A stretch of DNA of 8,791 nt from Methanobacteriota archaeon (GTDB taxonomy: Archaea; Thermoplasmatota; Poseidoniia; Poseidoniales; Poseidoniaceae). This document shows positions 1 through 6,594 of this stretch, one piece after another (within the stretch, counting starts at the first letter, position 1; each line of letters begins with the position of its first letter). The DNA lies in the NCBI GenBank assembly GCA_002707335.2, contig PAMN02000037.1, positions 3,169 through 11,959 on the forward strand, given 5' to 3'. The notes below the pieces were generated by a model. That model had not been told where the DNA came from, did not search any database, and saw only the letters and a program-made list of their open reading frames with translations. A program made the translations under genes and the position numbers.

Positions 1-428
1 GGAGAAATTAATCCTACAATTCCAACAGGTTTCCTCATAACAAAATTCATCGCATCTTCCATTTCGAATGTTTGTGAAGTTATTTTCCTTCCAAAATCTG
101 CGAAAAATCTGAAATTATACACTGATCTACTCGCATCTACATTTAATGCAACATCATGAGGTTTACCTGTGTCTAGAGATTCTAATCTTGCTACTTCGTC
201 AATTTGGTTCTCCAATTCATCCGCAATTTTATCTAACCAATCACAGCGTTCAATCAATGATAATTTTGACCATGAATCCAATGCTGATTCCGCTGCATTC
301 ACTGCATCATCTACATCTTTGGTTCGTGGCACAGTAGCAATTATTTCGTCGTTAAGCGGGGAAACATCATCAAATGTTTCCTGAAGTTTTACAAATTTTC
401 CACCCACTAAATTGTGGACTTCAATCAT
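1..428 (-). CDS. Aldehyde dehydrogenase, N-terminal 142 residues (3' end outside window)
   Basis: NAD(P)-dependent aldehyde dehydrogenase superfamily; the full enzyme (about 480-500 residues) would oxidise an aldehyde to its acid in the cytoplasm. The visible part has the family's opening (NLVGGKF near residue 6), the SPLNDE strand near 24-28, LESLDTGKP at 82-90, YNFRFFAD at 104-111, and RKPVGIVGLIS at 132-142, which leads into the cofactor-binding domain. Catalytic Glu and Cys lie beyond the window. The DTGKP...NFRFFAD pattern reminds me of 2-hydroxymuconic/2-aminomuconic semialdehyde dehydrogenases, but betaine-aldehyde-type enzymes share much of it, so the substrate is inferred. The ATG overlaps the upstream amidohydrolase stop as ATGA, and GAGGTGG lies 5 nt upstream of it within the last codons of that gene, so the start is well supported and translation is probably coupled. 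Last gene visible in the minus-strand operon. Confidence 0.93.
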   Translation of the reverse strand, partial: MIEVHNLVGGKFVKLQETFDDVSPLNDEIIATVPRTKDVDDAVNAAESALDSWSKLSLIERCDWLDKIADELENQIDEVARLESLDTGKPHDVALNVDASRSVYNFRFFADFGRKITSQTFEMEDAMNFVMRKPVGIVGLIS

Positions 429-1540
429 AAATCCACCTCATACAACCATCTATCTTGGTCAGGGTCCCATTCATCCCAAGTAGGAATTGTTTTGAGAATC
501 GAATGCAAATTTTCTGGCACTATACCTGGCACGACAAAGGCCTTTTGTCGATTCAAAGGATATGGATTTCTTAGTTCTATACCAAGACAGCCTAAAATCG
601 CCCTAGCGACATACCATGTTGCTTGAGAATTCCAGCCGTGTGCGATTTTTATTACGACACCTAATCCATTTGGATAATCTGGGTGTTCGATAGCCATACC
701 AAGTAGCCCATCTGCACCTTCTTTCGCAATTACTTTGCCTTTTCCAATTTTCAAAATAGTTGAATCTAATCTATTGAATCCTCCAACAAGATCGGGATTT
801 TTACACATAGCTTCCCATATCCAATCTGAATCTTTGTCTTGAACTAAACCTGCGTATATCTTTGCCAATTCTGCAACAGTATTGGAAACTGTAGGCAAAC
901 CACATCCATCTTTAGCAATTCTCGAAGGAGTCCAATCCTCGCCTAAGAAACGTCGAAGTTGCCTCATGTAGGCTTTGAAAACTTCATGCGTTGGAAGTGT
1001 ATATCCTGCACGATTCCAACCTTTAGCTCTGCAACCCGCTAAAATTGCGGCATGTTCTCCACTGCAGGTATGATACCATCTTCTTGGCCTTCTTACTTGT
1101 CTTCCGAATTGGATTAATGGAACATCTAGTGGAGTAAGCATAAGTGGCCATTCTGCTTCTGCCAGAAGAGATTGTGCTGCAGCAACGTGTTCGGTATCTC
1201 CATTATGACTAGCAACTGAAATCGCTTTTTGTTCCCATGAGCAATACTTCAATTCTTCTGTGAACTCTTTAATCATAAATGGTTTCATCATTGAACGGCC
1301 GTAACATAGGACATTACCACCAAATGAATGAATCACTTCATCACCATGACACCAGGCAACAGCGCCGTGAATAGTAGTTTCTGAAACTCCGTTTCTTCTG
1401 TAGTCCACCAATGGTTCCCATTCTACATCTCTGCCAGTAGGAATACCTTCGATATCTTCGCCCAAAGGTGAATCTGGATAAACCTTAGAACCCGGCCTTC
1501 CTGGTGCTACTGCTGAATTTTCATCGTGTTTAAGATCCAC
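425..1540 (-). CDS. L-asparaginase II family (AnsA/ReAV-like) amidohydrolase
   Basis: Probable cytoplasmic amidohydrolase of the asparaginase_II family (Rhizobium etli ReAV type), which hydrolyses L-asparagine or a related amide, releasing ammonia. Family landmarks, counted from the GTG at 1540 (371 residues): GRSMMKP with Ser83 and Lys86, Ser111-His112 in ASHNGD, the CSGEH motif with Cys159 and His163, DGCGLP with Asp211 and Cys213, and KEGADG with Lys273. From memory of ReAV, these match its Ser-Lys pairs and Cys/Asp/His zinc-site residues with similar spacing. The middle of CSGKH is Glu instead of Lys, and a cysteine about 14 residues before the last lysine in ReAV appears to be Asp here. 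About 40 extra residues precede the usual N-terminus. Start: GTG at 1540 lies 6 nt after GGAGTG; a GTG at 1549 would give a 4-nt GTGA overlap with the upstream stop. The operon context suggests a substrate other than asparagine is possible. Confidence 0.9.
   Translation of the reverse strand: MDLKHDENSAVAPGRPGSKVYPDSPLGEDIEGIPTGRDVEWEPLVDYRRNGVSETTIHGAVAWCHGDEVIHSFGGNVLCYGRSMMKPFMIKEFTEELKYCSWEQKAISVASHNGDTEHVAAAQSLLAEAEWPLMLTPLDVPLIQFGRQVRRPRRWYHTCSGEHAAILAGCRAKGWNRAGYTLPTHEVFKAYMRQLRRFLGEDWTPSRIAKDGCGLPTVSNTVAELAKIYAGLVQDKDSDWIWEAMCKNPDLVGGFNRLDSTILKIGKGKVIAKEGADGLLGMAIEHPDYPNGLGVVIKIAHGWNSQATWYVARAILGCLGIELRNPYPLNRQKAFVVPGIVPENLHSILKTIPTWDEWDPDQDRWLYEVDL
433..439 (-). promoter_or_regulatory. 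Shine-Dalgarno site of the aldehyde dehydrogenase gene
   Basis: GAGGTGG on the minus strand, with GAGGTG ending 5 nt before the ATG at 428. It lies inside the Glu-Val-Asp codons that end the upstream gene and fits the 16S anti-Shine-Dalgarno (GGAGGTGAT) well. It supports both the start and the ATGA coupling. Confidence 0.75.
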
Positions 1541-1544
1541 AATT

Positions 1545-1552
1545 ATCACTCC
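1545..1552 (-). promoter_or_regulatory. Shine-Dalgarno site of the amidohydrolase gene, overlapping the upstream stop
   Basis: GGAGTGAT on the minus strand. The TGA inside it is the stop codon of the luciferase-like monooxygenase gene. GGAGTG lies 6 nt before the GTG at 1540, which favours that start over the GTG at 1549. Confidence 0.6.
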
Positions 1553-2757
1553 AAAAGGGGCACAACTTCCCTGTACCAGGCTTCCATATTTCGAATTACA
1601 CGTTCATTATCGTGATTAAAAAAATCAAACCAACACATAAGCCGGTCATCTGGATGAAATCTTTCCTTTACTTGGTCTGCAACCTCTTGTGGATTACCAA
1701 TTAGAGCATTATTTGCTGCTCTTTCGACTTTAGAAGGATCAAGTGTGCCTTCTAATGCTTTCCAGTATTCACCAAGTGCTAACCTTGCCTCTTCTTTAGC
1801 AGCCTTTGATTGTTCTTCTGGAGACAAACCGCTTTCTGCATTAAGGAATACAAATGTAGTTCGAGGCATGTCCCTTCTCATCCATTTACCGCCATCTGGA
1901 TGGAATATCTTGTTCATTCTTTCGTGGGTTGAATCAATTACTTCAGGAGAGGTTATTGAAAGATTGAAAACTTTCACCGGCAAGAAATTGTTCACGAACT
2001 CTTGTGCTTTAGGGTCGTGAGTTCCAGCAACTAACTCCAATCGATTTCTAGGCCAGTTTTTGGGGACTATTGATATCTCCTCAAATTCATATCTTCTTTC
2101 TATTCTGTATGAATCTGATTCAACGCCTGCAGCATGTTTGACTTTTTCCCAATCCTCATCACTCCGAAAATTATCCCGAGCAAGATGAGTTTCACGAATA
2201 TCTCCAGATTTGATTGTATCGCCTCTAAGAAGTCTAAGGAATATTTCGCTAGCCTCCATGAAAATCTGACCCCGTAATGTTGGCCAAGCTGCTTTTTCGA
2301 TTTCATTTCTAGGAACTACACCATATGGTTTAGCCATAAATTCGAATCTACCTGCACTGAATCCAACATGTAATTTTCTTTTCTCATCAATAAACGATAG
2401 AAATTGTACCGTGTTTGCCAGTCTCTCTGCAAGAGCAATAGGACCGCCACCCGCTAAAATACTGACTACAGCCGAACCAACATCAATTCTATTTGTCCTT
2501 CTGAAGGATTCCATAGCTAGTTGACAAAAATCAGTGCAAAGGCCAACTTCTCCTTTCCAATGCGGAACAACAGGATTAGTATTCTGTTGTTGAGTTTCGG
2601 TAGACAAATGTGCTTGAGCAACCCAGGCAACACCAAAACCAAGTCGGTCTGCTGCTTCTAACTGTGCAAAATAATTTGCAAACATCTCTGATTCAGTTGG
2701 GGTATATCCATTGTGGTCTGGAGTTTGGGATATGGAAAAGAAAATATCGAACTCCAT
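1546..2757 (-). CDS. Luciferase-like monooxygenase (flavin/F420-dependent TIM-barrel oxidoreductase)
   Basis: Member of the bacterial luciferase-like monooxygenase (LLM) superfamily; such enzymes use reduced FMN or coenzyme F420 to oxygenate or oxidise small molecules. In 403 residues: an N-terminal beta strand (MEFDIFFSIS), the AADRLGFGVAWVAQAH helix-strand near 35-50, the VGSAVVSILAGGGPIALAE cofactor-side segment near 93-110, the VGFSAGRFEFMAKPYG loop near 131-146, and a C-terminal ALIGNPQEVADQVKERF stretch near 351-367 that matches the family's GtpeeVaeql signature before the last barrel strand and closing helix. Residues about 180-235 are a charged insert longer than in many LLMs. FMN versus F420 and the substrate cannot be told from sequence. 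The ATG at 2757 is preceded by GGGGG with a 5-nt spacer. It follows the TPR-like gene after 42 nt, the largest gap in the run. Confidence 0.9.
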   Translation of the reverse strand: MEFDIFFSISQTPDHNGYTPTESEMFANYFAQLEAADRLGFGVAWVAQAHLSTETQQQNTNPVVPHWKGEVGLCTDFCQLAMESFRRTNRIDVGSAVVSILAGGGPIALAERLANTVQFLSFIDEKRKLHVGFSAGRFEFMAKPYGVVPRNEIEKAAWPTLRGQIFMEASEIFLRLLRGDTIKSGDIRETHLARDNFRSDEDWEKVKHAAGVESDSYRIERRYEFEEISIVPKNWPRNRLELVAGTHDPKAQEFVNNFLPVKVFNLSITSPEVIDSTHERMNKIFHPDGGKWMRRDMPRTTFVFLNAESGLSPEEQSKAAKEEARLALGEYWKALEGTLDPSKVERAANNALIGNPQEVADQVKERFHPDDRLMCWFDFFNHDNERVIRNMEAWYREVVPLLE

Positions 2758-2799
2758 ACTATCCCCCTTTTCCCTGTAATCTGACTCGATGTATCAATA
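2758..2799 (-). promoter_or_regulatory. Intergenic gap with purine-rich ribosome site, possible internal promoter
   Basis: Widest gap in the minus-strand run. GGGGG at 2763-2767 sits 5 nt before the monooxygenase ATG and is the likely ribosome binding site. An AT-rich ATATTGATAC near 2789-2798 could be a weak TATA-like element, but the match is poor and an internal promoter is only a possibility. No hairpin or T-run terminator was seen. Confidence 0.3.
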
Positions 2800-3600
2800 T
2801 CACTGTGCTTCTGTTAATTTAGCGACACGCTCTTTAACCAAATCTGGAACTATTTCACCTTCTTCCATAAATTTGGTCATTATATCTGAAAGTTGCACCA
2901 TTGCTTCATCAGGCTGGTCAGAAATTTCTGCAAGATCTGCAAGTCCCCATTTAGCAACCAGTACACCTGATAAATCGTTAATCTGTAAGGCCAAATCCAG
3001 GGATTCAATCAAAAGATTTTGAGCATCTTCCAATTCTCCGACTGTGGCATGAATATGTGCCAAGTCCGCAAGAGCCTCCATTTTTTCAAGTGTTTCTGAA
3101 TCGGGAATGATACCCAATCGCTTTTTTAGATGCATTTTACTTGTTTCGAATTCACCCTCCTCCTTTGAGATATGGGCTAATAATGCATGACCGTAAATCA
3201 TTCCTTCAAGGTCTCCTACTTCTTCCCTTAGTCTCATTGAACGATTTGCAAATGTCATAGCCTGTTCTGTACCAAGAGACAATAATGCTGCATGATGAAA
3301 GATTCCGGCAGCAAGTCCGTTGAGACCCTCGCTTTCACTGGCGATTCCTAATCCAATTATTTCTTCCTTTGAAGCGCCTTTATGCTTCATCAGTTCAAAT
3401 TGACACCAACCCTGCTCTTCAGCATCTGATGCAACCTTAACAGCATGATCTAACAATCTTGTTACCAGAGAATCCCTACCAAGTTCTTTTGCTAGCTCTG
3501 ATAAGTGTAAAGCGAGGCTTGTATTCAATGCTTCAACGCCGTCGCCCTCTGCAAACATTTCAAGCAATTCCTCTGCTTTTTCTTGGCGCATTTCTGTCAA
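2800..3600 (-). CDS. TPR-like helical repeat protein, function unknown
   Basis: A 266-residue soluble, acidic, all-helical protein with no signal peptide or membrane segment. Helix pairs of TPR character run through residues about 95-246; the clearest unit is ALADLAHIHATVGELEDA (about 176-193) followed by an amphipathic helix to about 206. Flanking units lie at about 133-168 and 212-246 with degenerate spacing. Such proteins usually act as protein-binding scaffolds; no partner or enzymatic role can be read here. It lies between the SDR and the monooxygenase, so it may scaffold or regulate the pathway enzymes. The start is TTG at 3600: GAGGTGAT overlaps the SDR stop and places GAGG 7 nt before TTG, whereas the ATG at 3591 would be too far away. 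Confidence 0.8.
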   Translation of the reverse strand: MTEMRQEKAEELLEMFAEGDGVEALNTSLALHLSELAKELGRDSLVTRLLDHAVKVASDAEEQGWCQFELMKHKGASKEEIIGLGIASESEGLNGLAAGIFHHAALLSLGTEQAMTFANRSMRLREEVGDLEGMIYGHALLAHISKEEGEFETSKMHLKKRLGIIPDSETLEKMEALADLAHIHATVGELEDAQNLLIESLDLALQINDLSGVLVAKWGLADLAEISDQPDEAMVQLSDIMTKFMEEGEIVPDLVKERVAKLTEAQ

Positions 3601-3603
3601 ATT

Positions 3604-3611
3604 ATCACCTC
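3604..3611 (-). promoter_or_regulatory. Strong Shine-Dalgarno site of the TPR-like gene, overlapping the SDR stop
   Basis: GAGGTGAT on the minus strand is a perfect match to the anti-Shine-Dalgarno of 16S rRNA. Its first two bases belong to the SDR stop codon TGA (3610-3612). GAGG ends 7 nt before the TTG at 3600, deciding that start. Confidence 0.75.
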
Positions 3612-4431
3612 AAATTGAGCGCAGTCTTCCACCATCAACGGCAAGAGATACACCTCTGATGGCACCAGAGATTGGGAGGCAGAGATATGTTATTGCTGCA
3701 GCGGTCTCAAGTGGATCAATCAATCTTCCAATCGGAACCTGCGAAATCCAACCTTCATGGATTTCATCGATTGTTTTTCCAGTTCTTGCATTGATTGAAC
3801 TTGCAAGTGAACCTAGACGGTCAGTATCGGTAAATCCTGGAAGGACGTTGTTGATTGTAACACATTCTGGTAATTCTCTTGAGAGAGATTTTGCCCAAGA
3901 GGCCATAGCTCCACGTAATGTATTTGATAGTCCTATATTTGGAATTGGTTCTTTTACCGAGGTAGAAATAATGTTTACAATTCTTCCACTTCCTGCTTTT
4001 TCCATTAGGGGAACCACACCTTTTGTCAAGGTATGAGATGCATGTAAATGTCGCTTGAATGGAGCGATGAAATCGTCTGTAGAATTATCCAACAGAGGAC
4101 CCCCTGGAGGACCTGCTGCATTATTGATTAGAATGTCACATTTTTCAATTGTAGAAATAAAATTGCTAATTGAAATTTCATCTTCCAAATTTAGGCTGAT
4201 TTCGGTGTGATTATCACCGTTTAACTCTGAAGAAACACCGTTTGGATTTCTACTGATTGCTGTAATTTGAGCTCCGGCTTTTGCGAGCATTTGAGCTGTG
4301 GCTTTTCCGATTCCTTTTGAGGCTCCACAAACAATTGCATGTTTACCAGATAGTGCATTTTCTGAGAACGGGAAGTCGTTTCCTAGCCAGTCCATGTATA
4401 CCCTAGATGCATCAAGGTCTTGAATCTTCAC
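3610..4431 (-). CDS. Short-chain dehydrogenase/reductase, atypical active site
   Basis: NAD(P)-binding Rossmann protein of the classical SDR size (273 residues). Counted from GTG at 4431: the cofactor glycine motif GASKGIG at 36-42, NNAAG at 103-107, a serine-rich strand end IISTS near 154-158, NNVLPGFTDT near 194-203, and the C-terminal VDGGR near 265-269. The usual Tyr-x-x-x-Lys, 13 residues after the catalytic Ser, is replaced by Ser169 and Arg173 (in GLSNTLRGAM). I recall a branch of 3-oxoacyl-reductase-like SDRs sharing this LSNxxR signature, so it is probably a family trait rather than damage, but the chemistry is uncertain. The GTG overlaps the hydrolase stop as GTGA and has AAGGA 6 nt upstream. 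A TTG at 4437 is in frame but has no spacing from that site. The N-terminus is about 20 residues longer than typical. Confidence 0.9.
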   Translation of the reverse strand: MKIQDLDASRVYMDWLGNDFPFSENALSGKHAIVCGASKGIGKATAQMLAKAGAQITAISRNPNGVSSELNGDNHTEISLNLEDEISISNFISTIEKCDILINNAAGPPGGPLLDNSTDDFIAPFKRHLHASHTLTKGVVPLMEKAGSGRIVNIISTSVKEPIPNIGLSNTLRGAMASWAKSLSRELPECVTINNVLPGFTDTDRLGSLASSINARTGKTIDEIHEGWISQVPIGRLIDPLETAAAITYLCLPISGAIRGVSLAVDGGRLRSI

Positions 4432-5174
4432 AGCCAATCCTTGATTGCCTCAATCTGTGACAGCCAGTCATCACTTGCAACATCGATTATAGAATAGTGG
4501 TCGCCTGGAAGCCATAGTGTTTGAACATCTACACCTTTTGCTTTCATTGCCCGAACATAGGATTCTGATTGAGTCCATGGAACATCTACATCGGTTTTAC
4601 CATGAATCAAAAGAACTGATGTTGTTGCAGGATTATCAATTGGATTTATTTTTCTCCACATCAGTTCGTTATCCTCTGGTGGAAATCCAATCCATTTTCT
4701 TACTGCATCACCCTCATCTGAGAGTTTTGAATGATCCGCAGCCACTAAGTCTGTAATGGGGGATTGTGCTATCGATAACCAGGGTTTTCTTTCGGCAACT
4801 GCTGCCATGAGCAGTGAAAGATGACCGCCTGCAGAATGCCCCATTATCATCGATCTTACAATATCGATTCCTGGCAATAAAGCAAGTTGCCCCCACGCTC
4901 TCATGACATCAGAAAGAGTATCTTGCCAAATCCCTTCATCGCCTTCACTCCATCTTTTGTATTCAATATTCCATGCCGCAATACCATTAGCAGCAAGTTC
5001 TTCCGCGATAGGAGCCATTAATTCAAGCCCAAATTTCTCTTTCCAAAATCCTCCATGAATCAGCATGACACAAGGAACACCCTCGTCCTTCTGATATTCA
5101 GATGGTTCATCTGGCATGTATAAATCTGCAAATTGCCATGTTTCTGCACCCCATTGCATGCGGTCGACTGGCAA
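4428..5174 (-). CDS. Alpha/beta hydrolase, esterase/kynurenine-formamidase-like
   Basis: Cytoplasmic serine hydrolase of the alpha/beta fold, about 248 residues, cleaving an ester or amide. Counted from TTG at 5174: oxyanion motif HGGFW at 40-44, nucleophile elbow GHSAGGHL with Ser114, a likely acid Asp195 in HGKTDVDVP, and His226 in PGDHYS. The triad is complete and the order is right. The HGG-x-W plus GHSAGGHL layout and small size fit the esterase/lipase group that includes arylformamidases (kynurenine formamidase) and BD-FAE-type esterases; I cannot choose between them. There is no signal peptide. The start is uncertain: GAGTTGAT overlapping the aspS stop lies 6 nt before TTG 5174; TTG 5183 and ATG 5159 are alternatives in the same frame. 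It directly follows aspS and overlaps the SDR gene start. Confidence 0.9.
   Translation of the reverse strand: MPVDRMQWGAETWQFADLYMPDEPSEYQKDEGVPCVMLIHGGFWKEKFGLELMAPIAEELAANGIAAWNIEYKRWSEGDEGIWQDTLSDVMRAWGQLALLPGIDIVRSMIMGHSAGGHLSLLMAAVAERKPWLSIAQSPITDLVAADHSKLSDEGDAVRKWIGFPPEDNELMWRKINPIDNPATTSVLLIHGKTDVDVPWTQSESYVRAMKAKGVDVQTLWLPGDHYSIIDVASDDWLSQIEAIKDWL
4438..4442 (-). promoter_or_regulatory. Shine-Dalgarno site of the SDR gene
   Basis: AAGGA on the minus strand, 6 nt before the GTG at 4431, within the last codons of the hydrolase gene. It favours the GTG, which overlaps the TGA stop by 4 nt, over the TTG at 4437. Confidence 0.5.
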
Positions 5175-5178
5175 AAAT

Positions 5179-5186
5179 ATCAACTC
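5179..5186 (-). promoter_or_regulatory. Probable Shine-Dalgarno site of the hydrolase gene, overlapping the aspS stop
   Basis: GAGTTGAT on the minus strand, one mismatch from GAGGTGAT, uses the last two bases of the aspS TGA stop. GAGTTG ends 6 nt before TTG 5174. It parallels the stop-embedded sites at 1545-1552 and 3604-3611 but is weaker. Confidence 0.4.
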
Positions 5187-6594
5187 AAGGAGTTACTCTA
5201 CTTCTATCTCTTGGGAACAATACCGTTTCACGTACGTTTCTTGAACCGGTTAGAACCATCAGTAATCTTGCAACACCCAATCCCCATCCTGCGTGAGGTG
5301 GAGCGCCATATCGGAATCCATCTGTATAGAATGTAAACCCTTCAGGGTCGAGTCCTTTGTTGCGTAAGTTTTGCTCAAGTTCATCGACATTATGCTCTCT
5401 TTGGCCACCACTTGTCATTTCATCTCGGCCATAATTCAGGTCAAAACCTCTGGACAGTTGTTCACCTGTTGTGCCATTCTCGCCTTCAACATGGTGTATG
5501 TAGAAAGGTTTCATTTCCATCGGCCATCGAGGAATGAAGTGGAAGCCTGGGTACTTTTCTGCAATAATGTCACAGTGTGAAGAATCAATATCATCGCCCC
5601 AAGAAATATCTTCACCCGCATCTTGAATCATCTTGATTGCATCGCAATACGCAATTCTAGGGAACGGTAATGATGGAACATCTACAGTTATTGGTTCATC
5701 GCCTTGTGATTCACGGTACCTATTGATTGCATCGATGTGCTCTTGGTCGTTTTCTGCAACCATCTTCCAGATGTGATGAATCATCCTTTCCTGAACGCAC
5801 ATTACATCTTCATCACTCATCCAAGCCCCCTCTATATCGAAGGAAATAAACTCGTTGAGATGGCGATATGTGTCATGTTTTTCGGCTCTGAAGGCAGGGC
5901 CAATCTCGAATACTCTTTCCATTCCTCCGAGAACTGATAGTTGCTTGTACAATTGAGGACTTTGGGACAAAAATGCTGGTGTATCAAAGTACATCATTGG
6001 GAATAAGTTAGTCCCACCCTCTGAGGCAGATGCAATAATCTTAGGTGAATTTATCTCTTTGAATCCCTCTGTTATCAAATGCTCTCTACCATATTGTAGA
6101 ACTTTAGCTCTAAGAGTGAACATTGAATTTACATGCTCTCTTCTCAGGTCAAGGAACCGGTTGTCTAATCTAGTATCTAGACCGATTGAAACAGTGTCTG
6201 TAACTCCCAAAGGAAGCGGGGTTTTAGCCTTGGACAAGACTGTGAATTTCTTTGCCACGACTTCGTAAGTTGGCGGAGGAAGTGGCTCACCATCTGGAAC
6301 TTTTGGTGGTCTTTTTTCTGCAACTTCTCCCTCTACTTGAATAGTCGACTCTCGAGAAAGGTTCTGAGCCACATCTAATTCTTCATCAGAAACCAATCCT
6401 TGCTTTAGAAAAACTTGGATCTTACCAGTTCCATCACGCAAATCGATAAAACAAATCTTACCTTTTCCTCGATTAGCTTCCATAAATCCGCAAATCTTTA
6501 CCTCTTCGCCTACCAAGTTACCATCGTTGCTCTGTATTTCACCGAGCGTGTGTGTCCTGTAAGCCGTTGGGTGCCAAGTAATGTCGTCCGCCAT
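5185..6594 (-). CDS. aspS: Aspartyl-tRNA synthetase, archaeal/eukaryotic type
   Basis: Class II aminoacyl-tRNA synthetase that charges tRNA(Asp) (possibly also tRNA(Asn)) in the cytoplasm. At 469 residues it lacks the large insert of bacterial AspRS (about 590 residues). An N-terminal OB-fold anticodon domain (about 15-118) precedes the catalytic domain: motif 1 region near 170-190, the aspartate-site segments SEGGTNLFP (191-199) and SQSPQLYKQ (210-218), motif 2 FRAEKHDTYRHLNEF (235-249), and motif 3 GLGVARLLM with Arg443, followed by the usual C-terminal LFPRDRSRVTP. A proline-rich loop at about 96-109 is longer than in Thermococcus. The ATG at 6594 starts MADDITWHP; ATG 6621 and TTG 6639 in the same frame would add 9 and 15 unconserved-looking residues. 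It is the first gene of the minus-strand run and is divergent from metK. Confidence 0.97.
   Translation of the reverse strand: MADDITWHPTAYRTHTLGEIQSNDGNLVGEEVKICGFMEANRGKGKICFIDLRDGTGKIQVFLKQGLVSDEELDVAQNLSRESTIQVEGEVAEKRPPKVPDGEPLPPPTYEVVAKKFTVLSKAKTPLPLGVTDTVSIGLDTRLDNRFLDLRREHVNSMFTLRAKVLQYGREHLITEGFKEINSPKIIASASEGGTNLFPMMYFDTPAFLSQSPQLYKQLSVLGGMERVFEIGPAFRAEKHDTYRHLNEFISFDIEGAWMSDEDVMCVQERMIHHIWKMVAENDQEHIDAINRYRESQGDEPITVDVPSLPFPRIAYCDAIKMIQDAGEDISWGDDIDSSHCDIIAEKYPGFHFIPRWPMEMKPFYIHHVEGENGTTGEQLSRGFDLNYGRDEMTSGGQREHNVDELEQNLRNKGLDPEGFTFYTDGFRYGAPPHAGWGLGVARLLMVLTGSRNVRETVLFPRDRSRVTP

Noticed and set aside
3659..4036. 125-residue plus-strand open frame
   Set aside because: It lies wholly opposite the SDR gene, whose family motifs are clear; the translated product has no domain-like features.
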